Notes: generated by a model from the letters alone, not told the origin. Counted from the first letter of the stretch, positions 1 to 9,075 are shown. The stretch is DNA of 55,163 bases from Veillonella sp. AM51-8BH (GCF_003463825.1 NZ_QSDY01000008.1:1-55163), one strand, 5' to 3'. Numbers and translations: made by a program.

Positions 1-85
1 AAAATACTATCTTTACTCCATACAGTGTTATATAGGAATGTAGTAATTTAACATACATAAAAACATTTTCTCTAATTATTGATTT

Positions 86-436
86 TTATATTTGCTCTAA
101 AGCTAATAAATCAACATCGTTATAAACTAATGTCAATAAATTATAGTTTTGATCTATTGAAAATGTTCCTTTAAGGCCGCCTGCATCAACAAATGAGTAA
201 GTACTATCATCAATTTTATAGAATTTACTTTCTAAGGGTACAAAATATTTGTCTAATGCTAATCCGACCTTCTCTGCCTCTTCTTCAGAACACCCTAAAA
301 CATCTCGTACACGTTTAAAGTATGGCTTATGAACATTTTCTATTCTGTCTTCTATTATTTTATTAGTTTTTCTATATGTCTTAAATCTATAGATTAGATA
401 TAAAATAGCAAGTACTAAAGCAAGATTCTCTTTCAT
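86..436 (-). CDS. Hypothetical membrane-anchored protein, 116 aa
   Basis: I do not recognise this protein. Residues about 5-18 form one hydrophobic segment (LALVLAILYLIYRF) followed at once by a basic stretch, which suggests a single N-terminal anchor with the rest in the cytoplasm. The remaining ~95 residues are charged, ending in a region rich in acidic and aromatic residues that could be a small beta domain. The ATG is preceded by a good GAGGAG ribosome binding site. The gene stands alone, and a perfect 9-bp inverted repeat lies just upstream at 451-476. No function can be given. Confidence 0.7.
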   Translation of the reverse strand: MKENLALVLAILYLIYRFKTYRKTNKIIEDRIENVHKPYFKRVRDVLGCSEEEAEKVGLALDKYFVPLESKFYKIDDSTYSFVDAGGLKGTFSIDQNYNLLTLVYNDVDLLALEQI

Positions 437-450
437 AATCTCCTCTAAAA

Positions 451-476
451 ATATACTAATATATACGTTAGTATAT
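451..476. promoter_or_regulatory. Inverted repeat upstream of the 116-aa gene, possible operator
   Basis: The arms ATATACTAA (451-459) and TTAGTATAT (468-476) are perfect reverse complements separated by 8 bases. The repeat lies 15 bp upstream of the start codon at 436, where it would overlap the 5' leader or promoter. The stretch is very AT rich, so chance is a real alternative. Confidence 0.35.
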
Positions 477-522
477 AAGGAATAGACTTAAACAAATTAT
501 TATAGTTATATAAATAAATTGT

Positions 523-566
523 AAAACACCTACCAAAGATAATCAATGTATCTTCGATAGGTGGTT
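523..566 (-). terminator. Terminator after the M20 amidohydrolase gene
   Basis: A long stem (CACCTACC...GGTAGGTG type, extended by an AAGATA/TATCTT section) flanked by A and T runs follows the stop codon of the amidohydrolase at 571. The symmetry of the A/T tails means it could work in both directions. Confidence 0.6.
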
Positions 567-570
567 TATT

Positions 571-1890
571 TTATTCGCCCTTAGCAATACGATCTAAGAG
601 TTCAATATAGCTTTGTTTGTTTAATGCTGGTGTAAAGTTGTCTAATACATCTTTGGCACCTGCTGCGTCATCATATAGCAAGTCTACGATTGTCATAGCC
701 AAGGCTTGTGCTGTTTTAATGTACGCTACATCAGGTACAGAGATTTCATATTCTGCACTGTGTAGTACACCACTGATACAGCCAACCCATGGATGGATAA
801 CCGGCATCAAGTGAGATACGTCCCCCATATCTGTACTAGCTGTAATATGTGGACCTTGGTATACATTGGATTCGCCAAAGATAGGATTGGAATTTTCACG
901 TAATAGAGCATTCATACATTCATCATTACGCATTGGTAGATAGCCTGGTAGGTCATTGATAACACATGTAGCCCCTACTGCATCGCCACCGGCTTTTAAA
1001 GCTCTGTTAACACGATGGTTACCATCTACAATAGCTTCAATATTAGAAGCACGCACATAGCTTTCAACTTGAACATAATCCGGAACACAGTTTACCAATG
1101 TACCGCCTTGATTAATAATTGGGTGGAATCTGAAATAATCGCTTTCTTTGAAAGTTTCACGAATAGAGTTAACCCCCATAACGCCCATCAAAGCAGCATT
1201 AAGAGCATTGATTCCTTCATGAGGTGCTTGAGCCGCATGAGCTACCTTGCCGTGATATTCAATCAGTTTAGATACAAAACCATTAGAGGTACTACCAAGC
1301 CCCATTTCACCAGCTGGAGTTTTGGCAGTCTCCACATGCATTTGCATAGCCATATCGATATCATCGAAAGCACCTTCATAGATAAGCTGTTGCTTGCCAC
1401 CCATATACTTAAGTTTACCTTGTTCACGCAATTTATTGCGGTAATCAATTTCAATCATTTCCTCTGCAGGAACAGCAAATAGTACAACATCGCCTGCTAA
1501 TTCGTCCATCACTGCTTGTAGGCCTATAGCTACGGCAAACATATTAGTAATTTGTACATTATGACCACAGCAATGAGCAGCCCCTGTTAAATCATCGGCA
1601 CGAGGATGGCGAGGACAGAGAATGGCATCTAGCTCACCGATCATAGCAACTGTATATTTACTATCTCGGCCTTTCATTCTACCTTTTACACCTGTCAATG
1701 CATGCCCTGTAGTATAAGAAATGCCAAGTTCATCAAACATAGCTTGAACCTTTTTAGAGGTTTTTACCTCTTTAAAACCTAGTTCAGGTTCAGCCATAAT
1801 AGATTCAGCCAATTCTCGTAAACGCGGTTGTGCATCAACAATAGCTTTACAAACACGTTCTTTAACTTCTTCCTTTGTCATACGGCTCAT
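571..1890 (-). CDS. M20-family amidohydrolase / metallopeptidase (AbgB-like)
   Basis: Predicted cytoplasmic zinc hydrolase of the M20 amidohydrolase group that includes p-aminobenzoyl-glutamate hydrolase subunit AbgB and N-acyl amino-acid hydrolases. Visible family marks in order are GELDAI, CCGHN (metal ligands), PAEE (catalytic Glu pair), MHVE, the dimerisation-domain signature AHAAQAPHEGINALNAA and a late TDMGDVSH segment. I chose the ATG at 1890 because AAAGGAGATAGT precedes it; a 15-codon longer reading frame has no such site and runs through a hairpin (1908-1932). The gene is last in a unit with two membrane proteins, so it probably cleaves whatever they import. The exact substrate is not readable from the sequence. 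Confidence 0.88.
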   Translation of the reverse strand: MSRMTKEEVKERVCKAIVDAQPRLRELAESIMAEPELGFKEVKTSKKVQAMFDELGISYTTGHALTGVKGRMKGRDSKYTVAMIGELDAILCPRHPRADDLTGAAHCCGHNVQITNMFAVAIGLQAVMDELAGDVVLFAVPAEEMIEIDYRNKLREQGKLKYMGGKQQLIYEGAFDDIDMAMQMHVETAKTPAGEMGLGSTSNGFVSKLIEYHGKVAHAAQAPHEGINALNAALMGVMGVNSIRETFKESDYFRFHPIINQGGTLVNCVPDYVQVESYVRASNIEAIVDGNHRVNRALKAGGDAVGATCVINDLPGYLPMRNDECMNALLRENSNPIFGESNVYQGPHITASTDMGDVSHLMPVIHPWVGCISGVLHSAEYEISVPDVAYIKTAQALAMTIVDLLYDDAAGAKDVLDNFTPALNKQSYIELLDRIAKGE

Positions 1891-1907
1891 ACTATCTCCT
1901 TTATAAA

Positions 1908-1932
1908 ATCGACCGTATAAAATACGGTCGAT
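1908..1932. promoter_or_regulatory. Perfect 11-bp inverted repeat directly upstream of the amidohydrolase ribosome binding site
   Basis: ATCGACCGTAT (1908-1918) and ATACGGTCGAT (1922-1932) are perfect complements around a 3-base spacer. In the transcript this is a stable hairpin ending a few bases before the ribosome binding site of the gene starting at 1890. It could be a repressor operator, a partial terminator that lowers expression of the last gene, or an mRNA-protecting stem. There is only a short mixed A/T stretch after it, so it is not a strong terminator. Confidence 0.5.
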
Positions 1933-2022
1933 CATGTCATCATGATATATAGATATCTTCTAAAATATAAATCTATAATTATATCTTAACATAATTTAGA
2001 CATCTAACATTATGATTTAGTA

Positions 2023-2484
2023 TTAAATTAAACCTTCTAAATGAAGTACTAATTGGGCTAATGCTGTTGCACAGATGAAAGTACCTGCTGTTACAGCTAA
2101 TGCAACAGGAATAATGCGCCAAGATAAGCGACGGAATGCACCAAGGTCTTTACCTAAGGATAAACCAGCATAAGCAAGTACTGGTGTTGTAGTAGCAAGG
2201 AATGTAACTTGGCTAGTTTTAGCTATAATCCATTCCTGGCCAGGCATACCTGGTAAGGATGCAACAACACCGACTAAGGAAACCCAGAATACCATAGGTA
2301 ATTTATTAGCATACGGCAAATTAGAGAGCAATGCACCAATTGTAGCAAGGACTGCTAAGATAGCTACGCCAACTAAACTATCGCTAAATAGATGTTTACC
2401 ATCCATTACATTACCTACTGCAGTGATGATAGCAGCAATACAAATAACGATGACAAACTGTGTTAATTTTTCACTTTTACTCAT
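2023..2484 (-). CDS. Small polytopic membrane protein partnered with DUF3100 protein, 153 aa
   Basis: About five hydrophobic segments can be seen (near residues 8-22, 36-52, 64-82, 94-110 and 126-148), with short polar links. The start codon follows GAGGAGG and overlaps the end of the upstream DUF3100 gene by 8 bases, so the two are probably translationally coupled and may form one permease split into two chains. The amidohydrolase gene follows. I do not recognise a named family; a transport role is inferred only from context and topology. Confidence 0.75.
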   Translation of the reverse strand: MSKSEKLTQFVIVICIAAIITAVGNVMDGKHLFSDSLVGVAILAVLATIGALLSNLPYANKLPMVFWVSLVGVVASLPGMPGQEWIIAKTSQVTFLATTTPVLAYAGLSLGKDLGAFRRLSWRIIPVALAVTAGTFICATALAQLVLHLEGLI

Positions 2485-3280
2485 GATTTGCTGCCTCCTC
2501 TGCTAAATCCTGTTCACGGGTACGACCTGTAAAGAAGTTGTATGTTTTTTCCATAACTGGTAAAGAAACAAATAGGCCAAAGTATACGCCTAGAACGGTA
2601 GTCAACAAGTTTGCAGCCCCTGCAAGAGCCATAATTTGTTGTTCGTAATCTGGATATACTGCAATGATTGGAGCCGTAGCGGCAGCCATCATACTAGCAC
2701 TACCTACGCCAGCGCCCATAGCTAATGCCAATGGATGGAACCATCCAGATTGTGCCAACATACCAGCCAATACGGAGGACCACATAGCACCGATAAGAAC
2801 GCCACAGATGTACATGCCCATAACACCACGGCCCTCAGGAGAGCTAAAGCCAAATTTGTCGATAATAATTGCTACGTTCGGCTCACGGTCTACGGAGTAA
2901 CAAGCACCTACTGCTTCTCGACGCATACCTACTAATAAAGCTACTGGTAAACCGAATACAATCGTACCAAAGAAATGCCCAAGCTCTTGTAGTAATAATG
3001 CCCAGCCTGCACTTGTAAGAATACCAAGATTTGGACCGATACCTAAACCTACTTTTACCATCAAGATCATAACGGCAATACCGATATAATCTGCAGATTT
3101 TTCCATCTGTTTAATAGTAAGAATTTTAAACTTAGGAATAGAAATTAATAAACCTAGAACCAATGTGTACAATAATGGCAATAATACAACGGGACCTAGT
3201 TTTTTTATGCCTATAAATTCAGCAACTACAGTTAGTACGAGCGCTAGAAAATGTATTTTGAGATTTCCCAAAAGCTGCAT
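2477..3280 (-). CDS. DUF3100 family membrane protein
   Basis: Polytopic inner-membrane protein of 267 residues that I recognise as the DUF3100 type. It has about seven hydrophobic stretches and a small-residue-rich segment GVGSASMMAAATAP near residue 195, similar in style to re-entrant regions of secondary transporters. The ATG follows AGGAGGTCATT. It leads a three-gene unit with a second small membrane protein and an M20 amidohydrolase, which suggests uptake and hydrolysis of an amide or peptide-like compound. A promoter and palindromic operator lie just upstream (3301-3349). The family has no firm biochemical role that I know of. Confidence 0.78.
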   Translation of the reverse strand: MQLLGNLKIHFLALVLTVVAEFIGIKKLGPVVLLPLLYTLVLGLLISIPKFKILTIKQMEKSADYIGIAVMILMVKVGLGIGPNLGILTSAGWALLLQELGHFFGTIVFGLPVALLVGMRREAVGACYSVDREPNVAIIIDKFGFSSPEGRGVMGMYICGVLIGAMWSSVLAGMLAQSGWFHPLALAMGAGVGSASMMAAATAPIIAVYPDYEQQIMALAGAANLLTTVLGVYFGLFVSLPVMEKTYNFFTGRTREQDLAEEAANHE

Positions 3281-3300
3281 AATGACCTCCTATAAAAACA

Positions 3301-3349
3301 TATAATATAACATTGTTATATTATAAATAAATGTTATTAAAGGCGTCAA
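3301..3349 (-). promoter_or_regulatory. Promoter with overlapping palindromic operator for the DUF3100 unit
   Basis: On the minus strand a -35 box TTGACG (3344-3349) is followed after 18 bases by TATAAT (3320-3325). The -10 box is itself the first part of a perfect palindrome, TATAATATAAC (3301-3311 on the plus strand) and GTTATATTATA (3315-3325) around ATT. A protein bound there would cover the -10 box and start site, as expected for repression. No regulator gene is adjacent. Confidence 0.6.
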
Positions 3350-3376
3350 CTACAGATGTACATTTGTCTATTAGAA

Positions 3377-3508
3377 TTATTTTTTTCCAATAATATAAAG
3401 GCCTAGTTTAGCGCTAATTTCCTTAATAATAATATTTTCTATCATTGATGGTTTTACTTTATGAAACCTTTGATCTTGTTCATCATAATAAATGGCCCAT
3501 TCAGACAT
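3377..3508 (-). CDS. Possible small ORF, 43 aa
   Basis: An ATG at 3508 opens a 43-residue frame beginning MSEWAIYYDEQDQRF and ending at a TAA at 3377. The composition looks protein-like, but no ribosome binding site is visible and the frame starts just after the terminator that follows recO. It could be a genuine small protein, a remnant of a larger gene, or chance. This is the only content I see in the 3350-3524 stretch. Confidence 0.2.
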   Translation of the reverse strand: MSEWAIYYDEQDQRFHKVKPSMIENIIIKEISAKLGLYIIGKK

Positions 3509-3524
3509 ACATGCTGGAATCAAC

Positions 3525-3556
3525 AAAAGGCAGTTTGATTTCTCAAACTGCCTTTT
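3525..3556 (-). terminator. Terminator after recO
   Basis: AAAGGCAGTTTGA and TCAAACTGCCTTT form a 13-bp stem with a short loop, with A/T runs on both sides, eight bases after the recO stop codon. Confidence 0.8.
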
Positions 3557-3563
3557 ACTATCA

Positions 3564-4268
3564 TTAAATTATGGAATTTAAAAACTTAACGCTTTGTAAT
3601 GGTTTACCGATTTCTTGCTCGCAGTATGCAAATAGTAGTTTTTCTAGTTCCTTCCATATTGTTTTGGGAAGTTCTATAGGCGTGTCTTCGCCCCACTGGT
3701 AAGCGAGGATTTGAGGTAATCCAGTTTTCACAGAACGCGAAATACTAAGATTTGTTGTTTCTTTCACCTGTATCCAGAATGGATCGATGCCGTCTTGATG
3801 AGTGAAAGCATTAGCACTTGGTACAATACCAGCAAGAGATAATAGTTGCCAACCAAGCATAATGGTTCCTAGTTGTACATTACGACGACGAATTTGCTTG
3901 GAATAGTTTACAACGGTATCAAACACCTTGCGATCTACATCATACATAGCAAATAGTTCTTGAATAAGCTCACTGGCCACTGCAGCATAAGCAATATTAT
4001 CTAAATTAACATCTAATGATTCTACCACATAGGAACCATCAATTTGTGTAACATTTACATATTCACCATCAGGTACCACTGTGATATACATGGCACTAAA
4101 GGGACGTAAATAGGAACTATTACGCATGGTCATCATACGCTTATGCGGTATAGATGCACGTATAATCCCTAAGCTAGGTGTGATAAAGGTAAATACAGAG
4201 TATAGCTTATGTTTTTTTCGACTAATGACGATGGCAGGTGTATTAAAACCACCATTAAGCTTCTTCAT
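3564..4268 (-). CDS. recO: DNA repair protein RecO
   Basis: RecO helps load RecA on SSB-coated DNA in the RecFOR pathway and anneals strands. The N-terminal OB-fold is recognisable from residue ~10 (TPAIVISRKKHKLYSVFTFI...PSLGIIRASI), followed by the helical C-terminal domain. At 234 aa it is slightly short for the family, and I see none of the paired cysteines of the RecO zinc finger found in many other species. It overlaps the end of the upstream HlyC/CorC gene by 14 bases and follows era, the usual neighbourhood of recO in Firmicutes. A terminator follows. Confidence 0.85.
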   Translation of the reverse strand: MKKLNGGFNTPAIVISRKKHKLYSVFTFITPSLGIIRASIPHKRMMTMRNSSYLRPFSAMYITVVPDGEYVNVTQIDGSYVVESLDVNLDNIAYAAVASELIQELFAMYDVDRKVFDTVVNYSKQIRRRNVQLGTIMLGWQLLSLAGIVPSANAFTHQDGIDPFWIQVKETTNLSISRSVKTGLPQILAYQWGEDTPIELPKTIWKELEKLLFAYCEQEIGKPLQSVKFLNSII

Positions 4269-5586
4269 GTTCTTCTTCCGTTGTTTCCTCTTCAGGTAAA
4301 GGTGTTACTTTAATACGGGATACGCGATAACCTTGCATTTGTGTTACTTCAAAGGTATACCCCAATGCATCCACAGTATCACCAACGATTGGTGTCCGTT
4401 CTAAGAGACCAAATACATAGCCCCCAATTGTATCAGAGTCAGAATCGTCGATTTCAACGTCCATCATTTCCTCTACTTCGTCTACGAGGACTTTACCATC
4501 AAATTCGAAGGATCCATCTGCATAAGCAATTTTAGCTGGTAAGTGTGGTTCATGTTCGTCTTGAATATCCCCAACGAGCTCTTCGATAATATCTTCAAGG
4601 CCTACGAGACCAACCATACCACCGTACTCATCTACAACAATAGCTTGATAGATACGACGAGTTCTCATGTATTGTAGCAGTGTAGATAACTTCATTACCT
4701 CTGGCACAGTTAAGATATCTCGTTTTACATTACGCAAATCCTTACGTGCTTGATTAGGACGCTCCATGAGGTCCTTAATATGAACTAGACCAATGATATG
4801 ATCCTTATCCTCCACACATAGAGGGTAACGCGTATGAGCCTTAGAGCGAATAAATTTCATTGCTTCATCGTAACCGTCTTCAACGAAAATACAGTCCACA
4901 TCTTGACGCGGTACCATAACCTCTTTAGCTCTACGGTCTACAAAGTTAAAAACATTGTCGATCAACTCTGATTCTACTTGGTCTAGTTGACCTTCTTCAT
5001 GGCTTCGAGAGATCATCATACGAATCTCTTCTTCAGAGTACACAAGGTCTAGCTCTGTTAAATATTTTGTTTTGTAAAAGTCCAAAATAACAGTGGAGAT
5101 TTTGCTAGCAATCCAAATGAACGGATATACCAAACGACCAGCAGCTACTACGATACGGCTATAGGTATTTACATACTTTGTTGGGAACGATAAGCCCAAT
5201 GCTTTAGGTACGATTTCACCAAAGATTAAAACAATTAAGCTAATTAATAACAATAAAAGTATATCTAGTACGAAGTGCATCCATGTACTATGCACATTAA
5301 ATACCGCTACAAGTTGATCTACGATGTTATCAAATACATAGGTACCTGTACCAGCAAGAGCCAAAATAAAGAATAGAATCAAAAACTGTGTAGTATTTAA
5401 GAAATACTCAGGGTTTTGATAGAGCTTTAATAAAAACTCCCTATCCTTCTCTAAAAGGATATCCATATCCTCAACATGCTCTTTACGAAGACGAGCAAAG
5501 GAGAACTTTGCGACCACAAAAAAGTTAATTAAAAATATACATACAAGACCAAACCCTATGGGTAACAGGCCATCTACACTATCCAT
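4255..5586 (-). CDS. HlyC/CorC family protein (CNNM + CBS pair + CorC_HlyC domain)
   Basis: Membrane protein of the hemolysin-C/CorC group, thought to export Mg2+ or Co2+ or to support other transporters. The N-terminal DUF21/CNNM domain has about four membrane segments (residues ~6-26, 62-82, 93-118, 125-147). Two CBS domains follow (residues ~205-330, with VMVPRQDVDCIF and VVDEYGGMVGLVGLEDIIEE typical of the family), then a CorC_HlyC domain and an acidic C-terminus. The ATG at 5586 is chosen because AAAGGAATTAAG precedes it; the upstream in-frame ATG lies inside that ribosome binding site. It sits between era and recO. Confidence 0.88.
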   Translation of the reverse strand: MDSVDGLLPIGFGLVCIFLINFFVVAKFSFARLRKEHVEDMDILLEKDREFLLKLYQNPEYFLNTTQFLILFFILALAGTGTYVFDNIVDQLVAVFNVHSTWMHFVLDILLLLLISLIVLIFGEIVPKALGLSFPTKYVNTYSRIVVAAGRLVYPFIWIASKISTVILDFYKTKYLTELDLVYSEEEIRMMISRSHEEGQLDQVESELIDNVFNFVDRRAKEVMVPRQDVDCIFVEDGYDEAMKFIRSKAHTRYPLCVEDKDHIIGLVHIKDLMERPNQARKDLRNVKRDILTVPEVMKLSTLLQYMRTRRIYQAIVVDEYGGMVGLVGLEDIIEELVGDIQDEHEPHLPAKIAYADGSFEFDGKVLVDEVEEMMDVEIDDSDSDTIGGYVFGLLERTPIVGDTVDALGYTFEVTQMQGYRVSRIKVTPLPEEETTEEEHEEA

Positions 5587-5640
5587 CTTAATTCCTTTCA
5601 TATAATAGGGAAAACGAGTTAGTTTTTATTATAGCAAAAA

Positions 5641-6540
5641 TTATTTTCTATAACCAAGTTCAGATAACATGCCGGATTTATTTCGCCAATCCTTTTTAAC
5701 CTTAACCCAAAGGTCTAAGTACACCTTTGTAGCCAATAGTTTTTGAATATCTACACGGGCTTCAGCACCAAGTTGTTTCAACAAGGCACCTTTCTTACCG
5801 ATAATAATACCCTTTTGAGAGTCTCGTTCACAGTAGATAGTAGCGCGAATATAGGTTGTGCCATCATCACGAGTTTTCATTTCATCTACATCTACAGCGA
5901 TAGCATGAGGAATTTCATCCCGTGTAGACAATAAGATTTTTTCGCGTACGATATCGGAAATAATTAAACGTTCTGGTTGATCCGTAATCATATCTTCTGG
6001 GAAGTATTGCGGACCTTCAGGTAATGTTTCCTCTAATACCTTAAGAACTTCAGTTAAGTTCTCTTTATCCTTTGCAGAAATAGGAATAACCCCTGCAAAT
6101 GGATATGCATCTTGATAAGAAACAATGGCTTCTAAAAGCTCTTCTTTTTTGAGGGTATCAATCTTGTTAACCACTAAGAATACAGGAACCTTTACACGTT
6201 TCAATTGTTCAATAATGAAGTTGTCCCCAGGACCGCGCTTTTCATTACCTGCTACTACAAATAAAACAGCTTCTGTTTCTTTTAAGGACTCAATGGCAGC
6301 ATCTACCATGAATTCACCTAATTTATGTTTTGGCTTATGTACACCTGGCGTATCCATGAAAACAATTTGTTTTGCTTCATCTGTATATACACAGATGATA
6401 CGGTTACGCGTTGTTTGAGCCTTATCGGATACGATAGCAATTTTATCGCCAATAAGGGCATTAATTAATGTAGATTTACCAACATTAGGTCGTCCTACAA
6501 CGGCAACAAAGCCAGATTTAAAATGTTCGTTCTTATTCAT
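5641..6540 (-). CDS. era: GTPase Era
   Basis: Era is a GTPase that binds the 3' end of 16S rRNA and takes part in 30S maturation. The protein shows G1 GRPNVGKS at residues 16-23, G3 DTPG, G4 NKID, and a C-terminal KH domain with [15 protein letters not shown]. The start at 6540 gives a normal length of 299 aa and overlaps the ybeY stop by 8 bases (GGGAGG lies 12 bases upstream). An earlier ATG sits directly against the ribosome binding site and adds non-conserved residues. It forms a unit with ybeY and phoH. Confidence 0.95.
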   Translation of the reverse strand: MNKNEHFKSGFVAVVGRPNVGKSTLINALIGDKIAIVSDKAQTTRNRIICVYTDEAKQIVFMDTPGVHKPKHKLGEFMVDAAIESLKETEAVLFVVAGNEKRGPGDNFIIEQLKRVKVPVFLVVNKIDTLKKEELLEAIVSYQDAYPFAGVIPISAKDKENLTEVLKVLEETLPEGPQYFPEDMITDQPERLIISDIVREKILLSTRDEIPHAIAVDVDEMKTRDDGTTYIRATIYCERDSQKGIIIGKKGALLKQLGAEARVDIQKLLATKVYLDLWVKVKKDWRNKSGMLSELGYRK

Positions 6541-7009
6541 TGTATGGTGCATCCTCCCGCACATAACCGAGGTTACCTAAGATAAATTCCTCTTCAGTAC
6601 GCATCTCTTTTTTATCTTCATCGTTCATATGGTCATAGCCTAAAATATGTAAGCAGCTGTGAGTCGTTAAATATGCTAATTCTCGTTCAAAGCTATGTCC
6701 ATATTCAATAGCTTGTTCACGAGTACGCTCTAAGGAAATAATCATATCCCCCAGTAAGTGATGTTCCTCTTCACTACCTTCGTAATCATCCCCTTCATTT
6801 AGAGCAAAGGACAATACATCGGTTGGTCTGTCAATACCGCGATATTCCTTATTAAGCTCGTGAATTTTTGCATTATCGCAGAGTAAAATACTCATTTCAT
6901 CTTCTTCAAGACCATATACGCGACTCACTTCATCACAGACCTTGCGTATAACGGCCTCAATATTGGAATCCTCTTGAATTCCTTCATCATAGCTAATATG
7001 TATATACAT
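6533..7009 (-). CDS. ybeY: Endoribonuclease YbeY (rRNA maturation factor)
   Basis: YbeY is a zinc-dependent RNase involved in 16S rRNA 3'-end maturation and ribosome quality control. The metal-binding motif is H117-SCL-H121-ILGYD-H127, matching the family HxxxHxxxxxH pattern, and the [10 protein letters not shown] segment is also typical. The length of 158 aa is normal. The gene lies two bases after phoH and overlaps era by 8 bases, so phoH-ybeY-era are probably co-transcribed, as in many Firmicutes. Confidence 0.95.
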   Translation of the reverse strand: MYIHISYDEGIQEDSNIEAVIRKVCDEVSRVYGLEEDEMSILLCDNAKIHELNKEYRGIDRPTDVLSFALNEGDDYEGSEEEHHLLGDMIISLERTREQAIEYGHSFERELAYLTTHSCLHILGYDHMNDEDKKEMRTEEEFILGNLGYVREDAPYNE

Positions 7010-7011
7010 GC

Positions 7012-8025
7012 TTATCCTTTCGCTACATTCTCTTTGGATACTGCATTAGATTCTGCAGTCTCACCAGCTAACTTACGTTCGTGATATGCATCGTAAGCTT
7101 TTACAATGCGACCTACTAAATCATGACGGACAACGTCTTGATCGCTAAAGTAAACCATATTAATACCAGGTACATGACGCAATACCTTTTCAGCCTCGCC
7201 GAGACCAGACACAACACGTGGTGGCAAGTCAATTTGTGTCTTATCACCGTTGACTACCATTTTAGAATTGTTACCTAAACGGGTTAAGAACATTTTCATC
7301 TGCTCAGCCGTCGTATTTTGAGCTTCATCTAGAATAACGAACGCATTTTCTAAGGTACGACCACGCATATACGCTAGTGGTGCTACCTCGATAGTACCGC
7401 GTTCCATAAAACGTTGTACTTGCTCAATACCAAACATTTCATGTAATGCATCATAAAGAGGTCTCAAATATGGATCTACTTTGTCTTGTAATTCGCCAGG
7501 TAAGAAGCCTAATCGTTCACCAGCCTCTACAGCAGGGCGAGTCAAGATAATTTTATCTACATTGCGGTTTTTTAAATAAAATGCAGCTAAAGCTACAGCT
7601 AGGAAAGTTTTACCTGTACCAGCAGGGCCAATACCAAAGGTAATAGTATTTTTACGAATACTATCTACATAGTATTTTTGGCCTTCCGTTTTAGGCGTAA
7701 TATTTTTACCGCGCATGTTAACGGATAAAGTATCTTCAAACATAGTATGTACAGCATCAGCTTTGCCATTAGCAACAAGTTTTGCGGCAATACGAACTTG
7801 GGACTCAGTGATGGTACTGCCTTCACGGTATAAGAACACAAGTTCTTCTAATGTGCGATACAATGCCTCTACTTGTTTTTCATCGCCCTTGATAACAACA
7901 GTATCACCGCGTGCCACTACATCTGCAGAGATGACTTCAAGCATCATATGCAAATATCGATTATGTTGACCTAGTATGGATTGTGCTAGGTCATATGTTG
8001 GAAATGTAAAAACTTGTTCGCTCAT
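7012..8025 (-). CDS. PhoH-like ATPase
   Basis: Cytoplasmic P-loop ATPase of the PhoH/YbeZ type, thought to work with YbeY in RNA metabolism. Walker A is GPAGTGKT at residues 123-130, Walker B is FVILDEAQN, and [13 protein letters not shown] is a further family segment. A KH-like N-terminal region precedes the ATPase. TTAGGAGGTTAT lies before the ATG. The gene follows the radical SAM gene by 8 bases and precedes ybeY by two. Confidence 0.92.
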   Translation of the reverse strand: MSEQVFTFPTYDLAQSILGQHNRYLHMMLEVISADVVARGDTVVIKGDEKQVEALYRTLEELVFLYREGSTITESQVRIAAKLVANGKADAVHTMFEDTLSVNMRGKNITPKTEGQKYYVDSIRKNTITFGIGPAGTGKTFLAVALAAFYLKNRNVDKIILTRPAVEAGERLGFLPGELQDKVDPYLRPLYDALHEMFGIEQVQRFMERGTIEVAPLAYMRGRTLENAFVILDEAQNTTAEQMKMFLTRLGNNSKMVVNGDKTQIDLPPRVVSGLGEAEKVLRHVPGINMVYFSDQDVVRHDLVGRIVKAYDAYHERKLAGETAESNAVSKENVAKG

Positions 8026-8033
8026 ATAACCTC

Positions 8034-8999
8034 CTAATCTATAAACTTACGAACGGCTTTGCCGTTTAAATAATCACATAAATCACCTTGATGAGCATCT
8101 AGTTCGTCTAACTTATCATCAATTAAATCTTGGACGCGCCACCATCCCATGGACCAGTTCGTAAATAACGTGTTATCTTCAGGTGCTCTCCCGACAAGAC
8201 GTTGTAATACAATGTCAGGATGCAAATGACGAACAAAATTCACAACCCGATCAGCATATTCTTCGGCACTAATTAAGGTGAATTGCCCCTCTTGATACCA
8301 TTTAGCCATCAATGTATTTTTAACGATATATAAAGCATGCAATTTTACTTGATCTACGCCAAGGGCTGACAAAATACGGGCCCCTTCAATGGTATCCTTC
8401 ATGGTATCCCATGGAAGATTAACAATCATATGTGTGGTAACGTTAAATCCATAGCGCTTAATACGCAGTACGGCATCAATAAACTGAGCTAAATCATGAC
8501 CTCGATTGATTTTTTCTAACGTATCATAGTTTACCGTTTGTAGGCCTAATTCAATATAGATATCCTTTTGAAAGCGATCTCTAATATCAGCCAATATGTC
8601 TAAGTATTCATCGGCAATACAATCTGGTCTCGTAGCAATGGCGATACCTACGGCTTCGTCGATGCAGCCTTGCTCCATATAGCTTTTAAAATCTTCAAGT
8701 CCCAAATAGGTATTACTAAAGTTTTGATAGTAGGGTATAAATTTTTTCGCCTTATATTTAGGACCTATGTGAGCAATGTTTTCCTCTAATTGCATGCGCA
8801 CTGTCATCCAAGCAGGACGATTTTCATAGCCCGCACCGATTTCACCACAAAAGGTACAGCCCCCTACGCCGGCTGAACCATCTCGATTTGGACACGTCAG
8901 TGGTAAGGCAACAGGCAATTTATAAACCTTTTCCCCATAGGTTTCTTTATAATATTTAGATACCATGCGGTATCGTTTTGGTCTCGTTGTATCGGTCAT
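8034..8999 (-). CDS. TIGR01212-type radical SAM protein (YhcC-like)
   Basis: Radical SAM enzyme of the YhcC/TIGR01212 group. The iron-sulfur cysteines are C36, C48 and C51 in TCPNRDGSAGVGGCTFC, which is the unusual CX11CX2C spacing of this family. IYIELGLQTVNYDTLEKINR and VTTHMIVNLPWDT fit the SAM-binding barrel. The length of 321 aa is normal. The biological reaction is not established; a role in RNA or sulfur chemistry is only a guess. The start codon follows AGGAGTGTT. Confidence 0.88.
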   Translation of the reverse strand: MTDTTRPKRYRMVSKYYKETYGEKVYKLPVALPLTCPNRDGSAGVGGCTFCGEIGAGYENRPAWMTVRMQLEENIAHIGPKYKAKKFIPYYQNFSNTYLGLEDFKSYMEQGCIDEAVGIAIATRPDCIADEYLDILADIRDRFQKDIYIELGLQTVNYDTLEKINRGHDLAQFIDAVLRIKRYGFNVTTHMIVNLPWDTMKDTIEGARILSALGVDQVKLHALYIVKNTLMAKWYQEGQFTLISAEEYADRVVNFVRHLHPDIVLQRLVGRAPEDNTLFTNWSMGWWRVQDLIDDKLDELDAHQGDLCDYLNGKAVRKFID

Positions 9000-9075
9000 A
9001 ACACTCCTATTTAACTAACCAATCATCGCTTATTATGTAATATTTCAACTATCAAAAATTACTATTTTTATATTA

